From: Annona cherimola
Lineage: Eukaryota; Streptophyta; Magnoliopsida; Magnoliales; Annonaceae
Direction of reading: 5' to 3'
DNA: 64,000 nt
Assembly (NCBI GenBank): GCA_030490835.1
Contig: CM059972.1
Span: 8,400,264-8,464,263 of the forward strand
How positions within the stretch are numbered: the stretch's first letter is position 1; each line of letters begins with the position of its first letter. This document shows positions 11,480 through 23,842 of the stretch, one piece after another. The translations under genes and the position numbers were made by a program. Below the pieces are notes generated by a model, which was not told the DNA's origin, made no database searches, and worked only from the letters and a program-made list of their open reading frames with translations.

Positions 11480-13383
11480 GGTGCCGCCGCGTGGCATTGT
11501 AGCTCCTGTAGGTGCATTGGCTGCAGAGTATCCATATAACTAATTAATTATACAATTATCAACAGCCGCCTATGTACTCGCTAGCAGGCTAGCTAGCATG
11601 TTTTTCACATGTGGTTCTTTTCTTTATTTTTTGGTCAAGAAGATGCTGAGATGGAGCCCACTGCTACAGTAGTCCTTTATTGAAAGCCGGGAACCTTAGA
11701 AAGGTCGTCCTTGTAACGGAGACATCAATGCTCTTTGATTTTTTTTTTTCCCCTTCTAATCCTTTTTTCCAGATTGGCTTGCTAAAAGGCAAAATTGAAA
11801 ACATATTTGCCCGGGCCACCTCTTATACCTGTTTTAATGTGATATGATATTTTAATGATGTAATTATTACACTTTTCTATTGTTATCTTTATATTTTAAT
11901 TTTTTTATTGCTTTTCGTACAAACATTTTATTGATTTATCTTAAAAAAATACTCTTTTATCTACAATATTTGTTCCTAATTCCTATTGTACCTCTAATGT
12001 TTCAAAAATTTATCTTATATTCATAACATTTTACCCTAAATTCCTATTATACTAAGGCAGTTGCAAAGTTGCTAACTTTTCATAATTTCTTAATTTAAAT
12101 AATTCAGCCCTAATATGACTATATTAATTTTAGTAAATTATTAATTTGTCACATCAAATTATTCAGATATTATATTAGGACTGAATCATTTTAATTTTAA
12201 AAATTTTGAAGGAGCAAAATCGTCTTTTCAATTGGATAAGTAATAGTTATTTTGACTGCATATATATCAATGAGAATTTAAGGTAAATTATTATGAGTAT
12301 AAGATGAATTTTGAAATGTTTTGGGTAAATTAGGAATTAGGGGTAAATGTTGCATGCATGAAATGAATTTTTATATTTATCTTTATTATCTTTAGTATTA
12401 ATTATTATTTCTATCATATCACATTACTTTCCTTTTTATAGAAGATTTTTTTTTCTTTACTGATTTTTCCCTTTGCCAAAAATACCCATAACTTTTTCTT
12501 AAGTTTACTCCAACTTCCATCGTGGATAAAGACTTGTTTATGAAAGGGTAATTTGGTACACATAAAATGAGAAAAAATGATATGATATGAAAAGGGAAAA
12601 ATGAAAATAGATAAAATAGTTATATAATAAGATATGAAAAATAATTTAAATATAAAGGTAAAATAAATCATCAAAATAAAATCATAGAAAAATTTAAATA
12701 GTTGGAAAAGGAAATTTTTTGAAGTAAATAGGGTAATAATGTAATATAACATGAGTAATGTTTAAGAGTAAATAAATTAAAATATATAGAACATTCGTGC
12801 AGAATGATGTAAAGAAACAATTATAAAGAAGGAAGATTACATTAAAAAATTTATGAAAAATCAAGTAAAATTTTCCTTTCATCCATAGCTTGACTCAGTT
12901 GATTGACATCGTGTGTGCGCCAATGTGATTTTGGTTATGAGTTTGAAAGTAGTAGAATCCTTATTTGAAAAAATTACTTCAAAGCATGTTGCCAACATAA
13001 GCACAGACTTGTAGGTAAAGTCTTAGCCGTAAAAGTGAGGTGGTCAAAGTTTCTACCTAGTCATTAATAGTTTACGAAAAATATTAGATAGCATGTGTAA
13101 GATGAATTGGGCATGAATTTTAAAAAGAATATAGCACAAATAAATTAAAAAATAATAAGAAAATAAACACCTTGAATCTTTGTTTTTGGTTTGTTTAATG
13201 TAATATGATAAGTTTGTCTAATGTAATATGATAAAATAATGATAAGGAGTAGAAAAAATAAAGTTAAAATAGATAATTGTATGTGTAATTGAAAAAATGA
13301 ATAAAAAATAAAAAAGTTGAACAAAAATATGCTAAAAAATAATTTAAAATAGAATAATCATAGAAAGCAAAAAATTATATTAA

Positions 13384-13656
13384 GGGATATTCGTTAATAT
13401 ATAAAAAAATTTAATCTAAAACTTTTTACTATATACAATTATCATATTTTTAATTAGTTATTCACTTCTTCCTATACAATTATTATACTTTTCAATCATT
13501 TTTATATAGCTATCATATTTTTCAATCATTTTTATATAACTACTCATATATTTAATCTATCTATTTCTTTGCTTCTCGTCATTATTTTTATCATATCACA
13601 TCATTTTTCACCGAAAAAAATTTTATCCAAAATTTTATCACTTCTAAAACACACCC
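13384..13656. mobile_element. Tourist-like MITE with TAA target repeat
   Basis: 273 bp, GGGATATTCG to AAACACACCC, flanked by TAA (13381-13383, 13657-13659). Sequence before it (13190-13380) is most of another, oppositely oriented member, so this may again be an insertion of one member into another. Confidence 0.65.
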
Positions 13657-14004
13657 TAAAAAATTTCAATCTTTTAAACAAAATTCTGATACAACAACCC
13701 TTTTAAAAGAACCTCGTTTTATGCGTCGGTATTGAACGTACGCTGATATGGATTGCTGTTCTCGTGGACCGCGCGAACTATTGAGTCTTTTCTTGGTCTC
13801 CGAGGGACCACGAAAGTGACGAAACGTCACAAAGAGTCACGTTTTAAATACCCAGTATTCTCACAAAGAAAAGAATGCAAAAGCTAACGTCGTGACCAAG
13901 AAACATTCAAACCGTTCCCTCCCTGCATTTGAAACATTCATGATTCGTGGATTCCACGCGTTTTAAAATCAATGATATAACCATTCATTTTTGGCATTTA
14001 ATAT

Positions 14005-14310
14005 CATGCACCCATGTGCACTAAGCTTTGGTGTGCATAGGTGCAAAAAATTACTTTTAAATTTTTTTAAATTTTTTTAATGAAATTATTAATCTAAGTG
14101 TATTTAATATATATATATATATATCGATTTTTATCATTTTTGAAAATTTATAAATTTTTTAAAATTAGAAGCATTTTCTTAATTTTACAGGTTAAATATA
14201 CTTAAATTAACAGTCTTATAAAAAAATTTCAAAAAAATTAAAAAATAAATTTTTGCACTCGGGAGTAGTGAAGCTTAGTGCACCCAGGTGCACCAAATAA
14301 CATCTCTTCA
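14005..14310. repeat. Palindromic MITE of the same family
   Basis: Outer ends GCACCCATGTGCAC and GTGCACCCAGGTGCACC, then inner inverted arms (TTAATCTAAGTGTATTTAAT and its complement ATACTTAAATTAACAGTC). Contains a short TA run. Non-coding. Confidence 0.65.
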
Positions 14311-14689
14311 TTTTTAGGATTATTTGAGAATATATTTATTTTGTTCGACCATAATTATAAATATATCAATATAGTTTTAGAACTCGCAAATAACTCCTGC
14401 ATGATTTGATCATAATTACAAATATACCTATGTCGTTATGGTGTCATTATCGTATCGTCACAACATGAGTATATTTTTAATTTCAAAAATTAAGTGAGTA
14501 TATTTAATTTTTGCAAATAATATAATTTGCATATCTTTGCAAATATACTTACGTCGTGATGATATAACAATGACATCATAACGAAGTAGGCATATTTGCA
14601 ATTAAGGTCAAATTATATGAGGTTATTTACGATTTGTAAAATTATATAGGCATATTTATAATTATAGTTAAACTAAATAAGTATATTTA

Positions 14690-14964
14690 TAAATTATCTT
14701 TTTTAAAAGAAAAACTTTCTATGTAAAATTTTTCGAAATTGAAGAAGTGATGTATTATGATAGAAATGATAATAAAGAGTAAAGAAAATAAAGTTATAAA
14801 TATGATGCTTGTATGAGTTATTGTAGAGAAATAATTGAAAAGTATCATAGTTGTACAGGAAAATGCTAATAAATGATTAAAAAAATGAGGTAGTCATGGA
14901 GAGTGAAAAATTTTAGATTGAAAAATTTTAAATTAATAATTTTTTATAATTGTAAAACACACCC
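14690..14964. mobile_element. Tourist-like MITE
   Basis: Family interior (AAAGAAAATAAAGTTATAAA, GGTAGTCATGGAGAGTG) ending GTAAAACACACCC followed by TTA. Left end is eroded. Confidence 0.55.
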
Positions 14965-15179
14965 TTATGTAATTTTGTAAATAACCCGCAAGTTTTTCAA
15001 ATGTATTCCCACAACTTTTCCTTTAGCCAAATAGCCCCGCAGTGTGCACTTCGTTTGTTAGAGGCCCATTTCCAACTTTGTTTGCAAATAATCTACCACC
15101 TTTGCTGAAGGTTTTTCGTCCTTGTTAAAACATTCTCATGAAGAATGAAGCTTAAATGGCATCGGGATTATTCTTAAAC

Positions 15180-16475
15180 GTCAAGGTAAGGGAAGTGCAG
15201 CGCAGGCTGTAGATTTTAAAGACTTATGAGAAGGCCTTTGGTCAGAAAGTAATATAGAGAAAACAATCACATTTTTTAATAGAAATACAAGCGACAGCAT
15301 AAGAAGAGAAATGGAAGCGATGCTGAGATCAGCAAGAAATCAAATGTTCACTTATTTGAGGCTGTCATTTTGAGGGGGAAGAAACAAGACAAAACTTTTT
15401 CGAAGTGCAAAAGAAAAGATATGGAAAAAAGATGCGAGGGCAGCACAACAAATTATTATCATGTAGAGGGAAAGAGTTACTTATCAAAATAGTGCTCAGG
15501 CGATGCTCATGTACTAAATGAACTTGTTTTTGCTATAAAAGAAAGTACGTCAATATCTCAGCTTCGTGCGCAGTAGATATCGGTGGGAAGAAAGAAATGG
15601 AGAAACAAAAATTATCTAAACATCATGGGACAAATTATGCATATCTAATGAGAAAGAAGGATTGCGTTTTAAAGATCTGTTAGCATTTAATTATATTCTA
15701 GTGGTTAAGCAGGCATGGAGGCTGCCAACAGAAACTAACTGGATGTGCTTTAGAATTTTCAAATCTAAATACTTCCCTCCAAGCAATTTCTAGGACTCAA
15801 ATGTGCGACAAAGATCATAATATGTATGGAGGAGCATTTGCCAAGCTTCTAAATTTCTGAAAAAAAAAGATGTTGCTAGAGGATTGGAAATGAGCTGAAG
15901 GTTAAATTTTTTAAAGACTATGAACAAATGACAAAATCTTCAAAGCTGGACCTCTTCGTAGAGAATTTGATAATGAATTAATGATGCAGTGGCAGGGCAG
16001 TTTTTATTGATCAGGAAAGAAAGGTTCGTTGGAGAATTTAGCATGGCAAAAACAGCTCCTATGCTAAAGGTTCGTCCATTAAATTTGATAACTTGGTGAC
16101 TGGGTGCATGAATTTTTTACATTTTTATCATTCTTCTCTATCATGGAAGCAAGGACCCCCAAAATCTAAATGCCAGTCCAGCTAAATGGATCGCTCCAAG
16201 AGAGAGATTTATTAAATTGAATGTGGATGCAGACATCCTAGCCAACCTCGACTCCATAGGTTTTGGAGCTGTCATTAGGGACAGCAAGCCGGGCTCCTTT
16301 TTGGCAGCAAGATGTTGGTCGATTCTGGATATACAAAATCTGAATGGGGATGGAGGCTAAGGCACTGCTTCTGGGGATAAGGTGGCTGTTAGAATGTGGG
16401 GTGCTAAAAGCGGAGTGTGAAAGTAATTCAATAATGTTGATTAATTTTGGTTATTAAAGGAAAAAAAAATCCGTT
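15180..16475 (+). pseudogene. Decayed L1-type LINE: reverse-transcriptase C-terminus and RNase H
   Basis: Broken frames on the + strand carry plant L1 RT landmarks: EGLRFKDLLAFNYILVVKQA (about 15655-15715), FRIFKSKYFPPSNF and YVWRSICQASKFLKKKDV (about 15820-15870). About 300 bases on there is RNase H-like KLNVDADIL and IGFGAVIRDSKPGSFLAARC (about 16215-16315). Many stops and frameshifts. The order RT C-domain then RNase H is that of plant L1 elements carrying RNase H, distinct from the RTE element in UBP1. Confidence 0.7.
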
Positions 16476-16579
16476 CCAAAGTTTGAATTAATTCTCACTT
16501 GGAATACTAAAATTTAATAGTTAGTTTTGAAGAGCTATTGCAAATAAAGTTTCGAAGCTAGAGATTATTTGCAAATGAA

Positions 16580-16826
16580 GGGCGTATTTTGTAGTCTGAA
16601 AAAATGTTGAAAAATTGTCGCGAAGGGAAGTTTGAAAAAGTGAGAGGATGATGTATAAGATATAAGTAATGAATAGGAGTAAATAGCAGTTATATGGAAG
16701 AGTGTATACAGATCTTTAGAAATTAGGATAGTTATAAAGAAATACATGTATAGATGATGAGAAGTAAGATAATTATATATAAAAGTGGAAAAAGTTTTGT
16801 AATATTTTTGTTCGCCGAGTACACCC
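16580..16826. mobile_element. Tourist-like MITE, diverged
   Basis: GGGCGTATTTTG to GAGTACACCC with a weak family interior (GAGTAAATAGCAG, AGATAATTATATA). Abuts the CCGGTT-rich element that begins at about 16884. Confidence 0.45.
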
Positions 16827-16883
16827 GAGGTTGAAAATGTGGGCTTTTGAAAAAGGGTTCAAAAAATGCAAAATGTTGCATTG

Positions 16884-18436
16884 TTGTAAGAACGGGACTA
16901 GCCGGTCAAATGTTCAGTCCAATTATACCTGGTCCGGTTGGAAAGCCCAGAACCACGAAAATCGCCTGAACCGCGGTCAGACCGACGAAACTGGATTTGG
17001 GCAGTTTGACCGGTTCACCAAAAAAAAAAAAAAAAAAAAAATCCCAAAACGCCAAAAACCCAAAAGCGAAATCGGCCCATTTCATCTTCCCCGCATCGGC
17101 ACATATGCACGGCTGTAGCAACCTTGCCCTCATTAGTCGCCTGCTGGTCGCCTTTGCCTCTGATTTCTTCTCTCTCGTTGCCGGTCATCTTCAACTGGTC
17201 ACCACTGCTACGACGCCACCTTATCTTCTCCTCTTCAAGCTCATTCTCTTCCCGTCTCCCTGGCCCGACATTCCTCCTTCCTTCGCCCAGCGACGACAGC
17301 CATTATTTTCGACTGCCTCTGTCGGCCAACGATGAGGACGATAGCTCCATTTCTCCTTCCTACCTTCGATGAAATCTCCTTCCTGATTTCCCTGCTCCTC
17401 TCCGTCTCCGATTCGGTGCTTCTCTCTGTCTCCAACAGTCTAATTGCTCTGTTCTTCTCAGCATCTAATGAAAACCCAATCTACGAAAATTCATGTTCTT
17501 CTGCAATCGGTTCAGGTAATCGCTAGCTACGATTTTTCCCTTAGATTTAGACAATCCATAGCTTGCCAACCCCAAAAATTGTTGCCGCTTAGTACAATTG
17601 CCCATCGTCGGATTTCATAATCGACATCAACGTCACTTATTTCTTCCCCATCTGCGACCGACACCACCAACCCAATGGCTAGCTCACTTGCTGCCCTTGA
17701 TTTTTTTAGGAGTTTTGTGTATTTCAAAATAATCAGCATGCTTGATTTTTTTACTGCGCATGTCGACAATGCTCGTTCTCCATATTGGTTGGATGTTTCA
17801 AAGGAAAATTAATGATTTTTTAAGGATTTTTATATTTTAATAAATATAGGAATAGACAAGAGGACTTTTATGGTTTTCAGATCTAAATTTGAAACTTCAA
17901 TTATCTAATAATATTTACCATTATAGGAATTTTTTATATTTCAAAATTTTCAATCTGATTTGCTTAACATTGGTTCAACACACTTTTGATTGATTAATTG
18001 TGTTGTTTACTAGGTACTATTGATTGAATTATGCATTGCATTATTGTTGTCAAATGCTTGTTGTAATTATTTTAAAATATAAATTTGATGACTCAAGACC
18101 AATAGAGTATTACATCTTCAAGAAAGGCGGTTAATGATATTAATATTTTTATTTAATATATTATACATGCTTGTTAATATTTTTCAAAAAGTTTCTATTA
18201 ATTTTCTTCGTTTATTTTGGTAATTAGAGACATATTTTCTTAGTTAGTATTGTTGTAAAAATTATGAATATAAATTTTTATTAATATGCACATAATTAAA
18301 ATAACTATATATTTATGACATCATAAATATATAATGCTTACGTCACCGGTTCAGACCATTTCAAACCGGTTTGCTAATCCGATTAAACCGGTGTGAACCG
18401 GACCAGTTCCTTCACCGGTTCGGTTCTGACAATATT
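16884..18436. mobile_element. CCGGTT-rich element with a GC-richer core
   Basis: The left edge (TTGTTGTAAGAACGGGACTA followed by GCCGGTC) and the right edge (ACCGGTTCGGTTCTGACAAT) are roughly inverted, and both zones are dense in ACCGG/CCGGT words. Between them lie an A run (17020-17040), a C/T-rich segment (17090-17530) resembling a plant leader or captured gene fragment, and AT-rich sequence. Near-identical sequence of about 42 bases stands on both sides (16836-16877 and 18438-18480). No transposase is readable. A non-autonomous DNA transposon is likely but the superfamily is unclear. Confidence 0.45.
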
Positions 18437-18833
18437 GGAATGTGAGCTTTTGAAAAAAAAAAAAAGTTCAGAATGCAGGATTTTAGTGTGGGTATTTTGA
18501 AAAAACTTAGATTTCATTTTTTTATGAGTTGATAACCTATGCATCTAGTTAGGAGTGCAACTCAAGTTAGGTTGTTCTAATTTTAGGTGAACCTTAATCA
18601 TAAGTTTACCGAGTTTAGATGAACCCGAACTCTAATCTTAGACTCTAAGTTTGGGCAGGGTTTGAACTAGGTTAGCTTTGGTTGGTTTTGATCTTAGTTT
18701 CAGGTTGAAATTAGGTTATTATAAACTATTCATTTCAAAAGTCAACTATAATATATATACTAAAAAATTGACTATATTTTGGGCACGTGAAATGTGATAA
18801 GGAATAGATAAAAAATCCATTTTATTGTTTAAT

Positions 18834-18870
<37 letters not shown>

Positions 18871-18871
18871 T
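18834..18871. repeat. TA microsatellite
   Basis: TATACATA then about 16 uninterrupted TA units in gene-free sequence. Confidence 0.85.
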
Positions 18872-19524
18872 GGTTGGTGAATTAACCATTGAATGATACA
18901 TGTAAGTAGTCAATACCGATCAGTAGACCCATATATGCCTTTAGATTATCTTTCAACAACACTAATTTTTCTAGTAGATCATGATTAATGCCTTTTCATA
19001 GCTTCTAAAAGACAAAAGGATTCCTTTCAAATTTGGAAAGAAAAATATGTATTAAATATATAAAAGGCATCGGGCTCGAAATGGGTCTAGTTTAGTACTA
19101 GGTTGATGTAAACGTAGTATTAATTTTGATTTCTTCCGTTCTCAAATTTTCTCAAAAATGAAACATAAATTTGACAAATTTGATTCTAAAATTGGATTGA
19201 GTCAAGCAAGTTCAGACTGATCCAGAATCGAGTTGCGCCTTAGACCTAGTGCGGCCAAAATATATTTTTAATTTTTGATCTTTTATACATATCCAAACCC
19301 TATCTAAACATTAAACCATATAAATTTGGCAATTTTTTAATAATATTTGGTATTTATTTTGGAAATTATGCAAATTAAAAATAAATAAAATGAGCATAAA
19401 TTCATATAAAAAATGTTTTGGCCAGAAGCATGTAACGTTATGCTACACGCGTGTGGCTTGCGTAAGCAGCTTCGGGTCCTTGAATATTTACATGTAGGTT
19501 TGGTATGTATAAAAGCTAATTTGA

Positions 19525-19868
19525 CACCATCACGTGGTTAGCGCAGCTAAAAGAGTCCCTGCATGCAGGAGATCAAGCTTCGAGGTTTGGTCAGAATAGT
19601 CCGTCTTTCATTTCATAGTAACGTTTCTTGCAGATACATTGTTTTTCCTGAAAAGTATAAGGGCAATGTGAAAATTTACAAGGTATAGTGGGATGCGTAA
19701 GGTTGTTGTGTAAAAGAATGACTTAAATATTAAGGTGAAATGAAAAAGTAATGTCATCATGTAGTTTGACACCTCCGGCACAGTCGAGTGAGAGGCATGA
19801 GTGCGTGTGTTTGTAGCATCCCGGTTTCAGAGCTCAACGAGTCTCCTTTTATATATATAAAAAAAAGG
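19525..19868 (+). mobile_element. tRNA-like SINE
   Basis: CACGTGGTTAGCGCAGC resembles a tRNA D-arm/A box and GATCAAGCTTCGAGG a B box. The unit could extend to the TATATATATAAAAAAAAGG tail at about 19850-19868, giving about 340 bp. Confidence 0.35.
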
Positions 19869-20089
19869 TAGTTGCGTGGGGAATGTGGAAAAAATTTATT
19901 CCCTCTCATCGTTTATTAAACGGACTCTAAAAACAAATAGATAGGGTAGTTATACAAAAATATGAAAGTAATTATAATATAAATGTAATGATTAAAAATA
20001 TAGTAAATAAGTAGTTAACATTTAAAATCAATCTTACTTCTATAAAACTCATTTTCTATGTAATCTTTCTATTTTAGATATCTTGACAG

Positions 20090-20345
20090 TCGATGAAAAA
20101 TCTGCTCCATCAATTATATTTAACATCATTTATAATATATTGGAAATCCTTGTATTTTTTAAATTTCACTATATATAAGCCCTATCTATAAATGTGTAAA
20201 ATAAACATAATAAAATAGTTCAATGCTAAAATATTAATTTTAAAGTAATTTTTTCAACATCTAAACCATCTAAAATATAACTATTGTGTGGATAAATGAT
20301 TTTATAAAATATTATTATATTTTAATACATGTGTGAATGAGTCTA
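20090..20345. repeat. Remnant of the palindromic MITE family
   Basis: TTTTTCAACATCTAAACCAT, CTAAAATATAACTATTGTGT and GGATAAATGATTTTATAAA are the reverse complement, with changes, of parts of the 51991-52345 copy. Ends are not recognisable. Confidence 0.45.
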
Positions 20346-20654
20346 AGAATTTTTCATAATTTACACATGAATATATATTTTTGAGTAAATGTGTTATACT
20401 TTTTGCCTCGTAACAATAACATCTCTAATCTACATTGTTTATTTTATTTACTGCACCTTTTTTTTTTATCATGTTACTAAAAAATAATTTTTATATAACG
20501 TTGATATGTTGTAAAAAATAATATTTTTTGAGACTGAATTTGTAATTACTAAAATTCATGAAAAACGAATAGTATATAATATATAAAATTTTTCAATACA
20601 TTTGTGATTGTTGAAATAATGAATAAATGCATATGGATCAACATCATCAATTGT

Positions 20655-21436
20655 TTAGATTTGTCATAAAATTTTTAATAAAAAATTTTTGGTGTAAAAA
20701 AATTTTAAAATAAAAAATTAATGTGATATCGCATGGGTAAGGATGAGAAGTAAAAAAAGTATAGTTAAAATAGGTAAGTTAGATATATGGGTAGTTATGT
20801 ACAAATGATTTAAAAGTAAGATAGTTGTATAGGAAGAAATGAATAAATAATTTTAAAATAGGCTAGTTGTATAAAGTAAAAAAAAAAATTAGTTATAGAA
20901 AGTGAAAAATTTTAAATGAAAAAGTTTTTATGTAAACAAACACCTCTTAGAAAAAGATAAAATAGTCCAAGTTAGTAAGTATTCCATACGATCACTGGCA
21001 GCCTTGCACGAAGTGACACTTACAAAATTGTTACTGCTTTTTTTTAATACTTTGCCTGTGATTTTTAAATATCTAAAATATTTTGTAATATTGATTTAAA
21101 TTTGTTTGGTTATATCACCAAAAATCAAATATTTTAACATTTCTTATATATTATAAGTGTATTTGGCAATCATGAAAGTTCGTGACTTAAATTTTTTCAT
21201 TCTATAACTTTTTCATTATTCCTAACTACCATATTTGTTAATCGTTTCTTCAGTCGTTTAATTACAACTACACTAATTTTCCATAACTATACATATAACT
21301 ACTCTACTTATTTCAATTTTATTATTTTTCCTTTTCATCGCGACCTTTGTTATATCATATTATTTCTATTAATTTTAAAAGGTTTCAGACCAAGAACTTT
21401 TCTTTTCCGAAGTTTATCAAATGTCTAACACACACC
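20655..21436. mobile_element. Two Tourist-like MITE copies in opposite orientation
   Basis: 20655-20946 ends AACAAACACCTC and has the AAAATAGGTAAGTTAGATATATGGG interior in part; 21163-21436 runs GTGTATTTGGCAATCATG to TAACACACACC in reverse orientation. Sequence between them is AT-rich and unassigned. Confidence 0.55.
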
Positions 21437-22329
21437 ACATATTTATTTTCAAGTTTTGAAATTTTTATATTTCCCTGAATTTATAATAAATATTAAAAAT
21501 ATATAAATTTTCAATTAAAGTGATTTTTACATTATAAATATATACATGGTAATTTATATCTTACCCGTTTTGGATGAAAAAATAAATGCTGACCCGTCTG
21601 AGGGGATCCCTATCTGCATATATGTTTTCACAATAGATGTTCAAAAAGATTTAAAGAGATTAAACGAGATATAGAAATAGGATGAGAATATATTGACCTG
21701 TATTAAAAATGAAAAAAAACAGTGTTGAAAATGTAAAACGTTGTATTGTAAAATAAGAAATTATATTAAAAATTAAAAAAGTTATCTTGTGAATTAGAAA
21801 CATCATGTCATTCACAGCCGAGCTGTCTGAAGATAAATGTGGATAGAAGCAGAAATTTAAAGGAAAACTGAGTTTGGAGATATCTTGAGAAACTTAAGAT
21901 GGGAGGTTCTTAGCTGCTAGAAGCCGGAGAATTGAAAGGACGGTGAATCCCATGAACATGGAAGCCATGGCTTGTCCTTTTGGAATTAGACAGGGACAGA
22001 GCCGAACATTTGTCAAATGGAGATGGAAACGGACTCGTTAATTTTGGTGAGTGTAGCACTCGCCGCGAGCGCTATGATGGCCTCGGAATGGTTTTCCGTG
22101 CCTTGGGAATCTGAATCGTATTGAATGAGTTTTCAACGTCTCCGAGGTAGCAGCGCGAGCTTAGCTTTCCTGCATCCACATGGGGTAAAACGTGTTAGGA
22201 TTCATGATTTTCAAATAAATCTGGCATATGGGCATTTTCTCGTAAATTCGGCAGCATAACGGCTAAAATAGAGCTTTTCGTACACGGATCAAGTCACAAA
22301 TTCGACAGCATAACGACAGCGTATTATGC

Positions 22330-23211
22330 TGGAATCCGTGCACCCGCGTGCACCCACCTTGCTGGGACGTTAACTCAAACACGCACGCAAAAATAAAGAA
22401 AATGGAGTCGCCACTGATCTTTAAAGGGAGATCAGCCCCTGTTTTTAATGAAATAAGGCACTAATCGTACAGAGTCCGGGTTCCGGCCTTCGAATTGAAG
22501 CAAATATGGTAAAATCTGCCAACCCGAAGCGGTTTACACGGCGTGAAAGGGGGGAGAATGAAAATATTTGAGAGAATGAGAGAGATGGAAAGGGAGAACG
22601 TGGAAGAGAAGCTCGTAGCTTGGAAAGCGAGAAAAAATCGGGACGCCGGAGATATGCTGCAGACTCCCGTCCTCCCCTTTGGGATGCCTCTCCAAGTGTC
22701 TTGAGGAGGAGGGGGACGCCTCATTTTATAGGTGTTGGAGTAGGCTTTGGGCCATTTGAGTTGTTTGGACTTGGTTCATGGGCTTAAGCTTGAGGTGGGA
22801 GCATAGGCCTTGGGCCACTTGAAGTGTTGGACTTGGTCCATAGGCTTGAGCTTGGTGGGCTAGAACTTGGCTGAGCCCGTTGTTTTGAGTGGGCCGTTGT
22901 AGAGGCCCAAAGTTGTAGAGAGGCCTGCTTCTGAGGCTTGGTGGGCTGGATCTGGCGGGCTAGAGCTTAGCTAAACCCGTTTGCTGCGTCTGGGCTGCAT
23001 TGTGGAGCCCGTTGAGGTGGCCTGTAGGAGCTTTGCTCTTGTGGGCCGGATCTGGTTTGTTGAAAAGCCTGCTTTTGAGGCTTGGTGGAGCTTTGCTCCC
23101 GTGGGCTGAGTTCGGAAGAGCCTACTTAGCTTGCTTGAACTTCCTTTTGTCTTGAATTTGCTTGGGCTTAGATCTTGTTTCACTTTGGGCCCAATGGTGG
23201 GGTGTCAACAG
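22330..23211. mobile_element. Possible LTR-retrotransposon remnant with imperfect tandem repeats
   Basis: A GC-richer block that includes GGAGTCGCCACTGATCTTT and GAGTCCGGGTTCCGGCC, words I recognise from repeats in many plant genomes. From 22732 (TGTTGGAG) to 23211 (GTGTCAACA) the ends resemble LTR termini (TG...CA). That part contains imperfect repeats of GGGCC...TTGGACTTGGT...GGGCTTGAGCTTG at 22745-22860 and again at 22925-23110. No matching second LTR, primer site or pol sequence is in the window, and flanking 5-mers do not match. Confidence 0.35.
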
Positions 23212-23842
23212 TGAGTTTTCCCAATGAAAGATGTCTCATTTTTGTCAACTGTGGCACCCTTATCTAAGAGCTTTAAAATAAATTCTCAACTTTCTCATCT
23301 GTAGGAATCCTCCATGTTCTCGGATACAGCAACTCGTGTGCACATCCAATGGTAGACAACCACCTGGTTTTATTGTACATCAATTGTATATGAACCTTTT
23401 GGTGTCTGTGTAATTATATATTGTTACAAAATATGATTTGGATTTATACGAATTACAGCGGAAGCTACAATAAAATATAACTAAATAAACAACCATAAGA
23501 TCACATACATAAGATATTAAAATTTATGTGAAAAATTTTTCAACTTAAAATGGAAAAATTACGGGAAAGAAATAATAATTTATTTTGATAAATAGGTTAC
23601 AAAGATGTCTATATATTCTCAAGGTGCCTAACATATATCTCAAACAAGAATACTATGGTAACATTTTTTTCTCACAATCTAATAAAACACTTTTCAATTC
23701 TCTACTGAAACCGAATCCCTAATTGATACATCTATAATTGGACTCATATAAGTACTTATGTGAAACTATATGCAAAATACAAAACATTGTCCTAAGATAT
23801 GTACACATGCATTTTAATAAAAAAAGACTTTTTTTAGATTTG

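Larger units (their letters stand above)
11480..15179. other. Gene-free region between JAZ and the decayed LINE
   Basis: 11480-11800 is the probable JAZ 3' untranslated region. 12400-12890 holds diverged Tourist-like sequence. 13690-13990 is GC-richer, non-repetitive and promoter-like without a following gene. The rest is MITEs listed separately and AT-rich filler. Confidence 0.5.
18481..22329. other. Gene-free region
   Basis: AT-rich sequence with the SINE, microsatellite and MITE remnants listed. 21800-22330 is less AT-rich and has a minus-strand 24-codon frame (21970 to 21896, MASMFMGFTVLSILRLLAAK...) too short to call; no partner exon was found. Confidence 0.45.

Noticed and set aside
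12888..13010. Further tRNA-like SINE (GACTCAGTTGATTGAC, GTTATGAGTTTGAAAG)
   Set aside because: Box spacing plausible but the B box is too degraded to list.
17124..17526. Short Ser/Leu-rich frames in the GC-richer core
   Set aside because: No recognisable domain; C/T-rich leader-like sequence gives such frames by composition.
21896..21970. 24-codon hydrophobic minus-strand frame starting MASMFMGF
   Set aside because: Resembles a signal peptide start, but no continuing exon or homologous domain was found.
22461..22724. Minus-strand 87-codon frame in the LTR-like block
   Set aside because: Lies in repeat sequence and has no motif.
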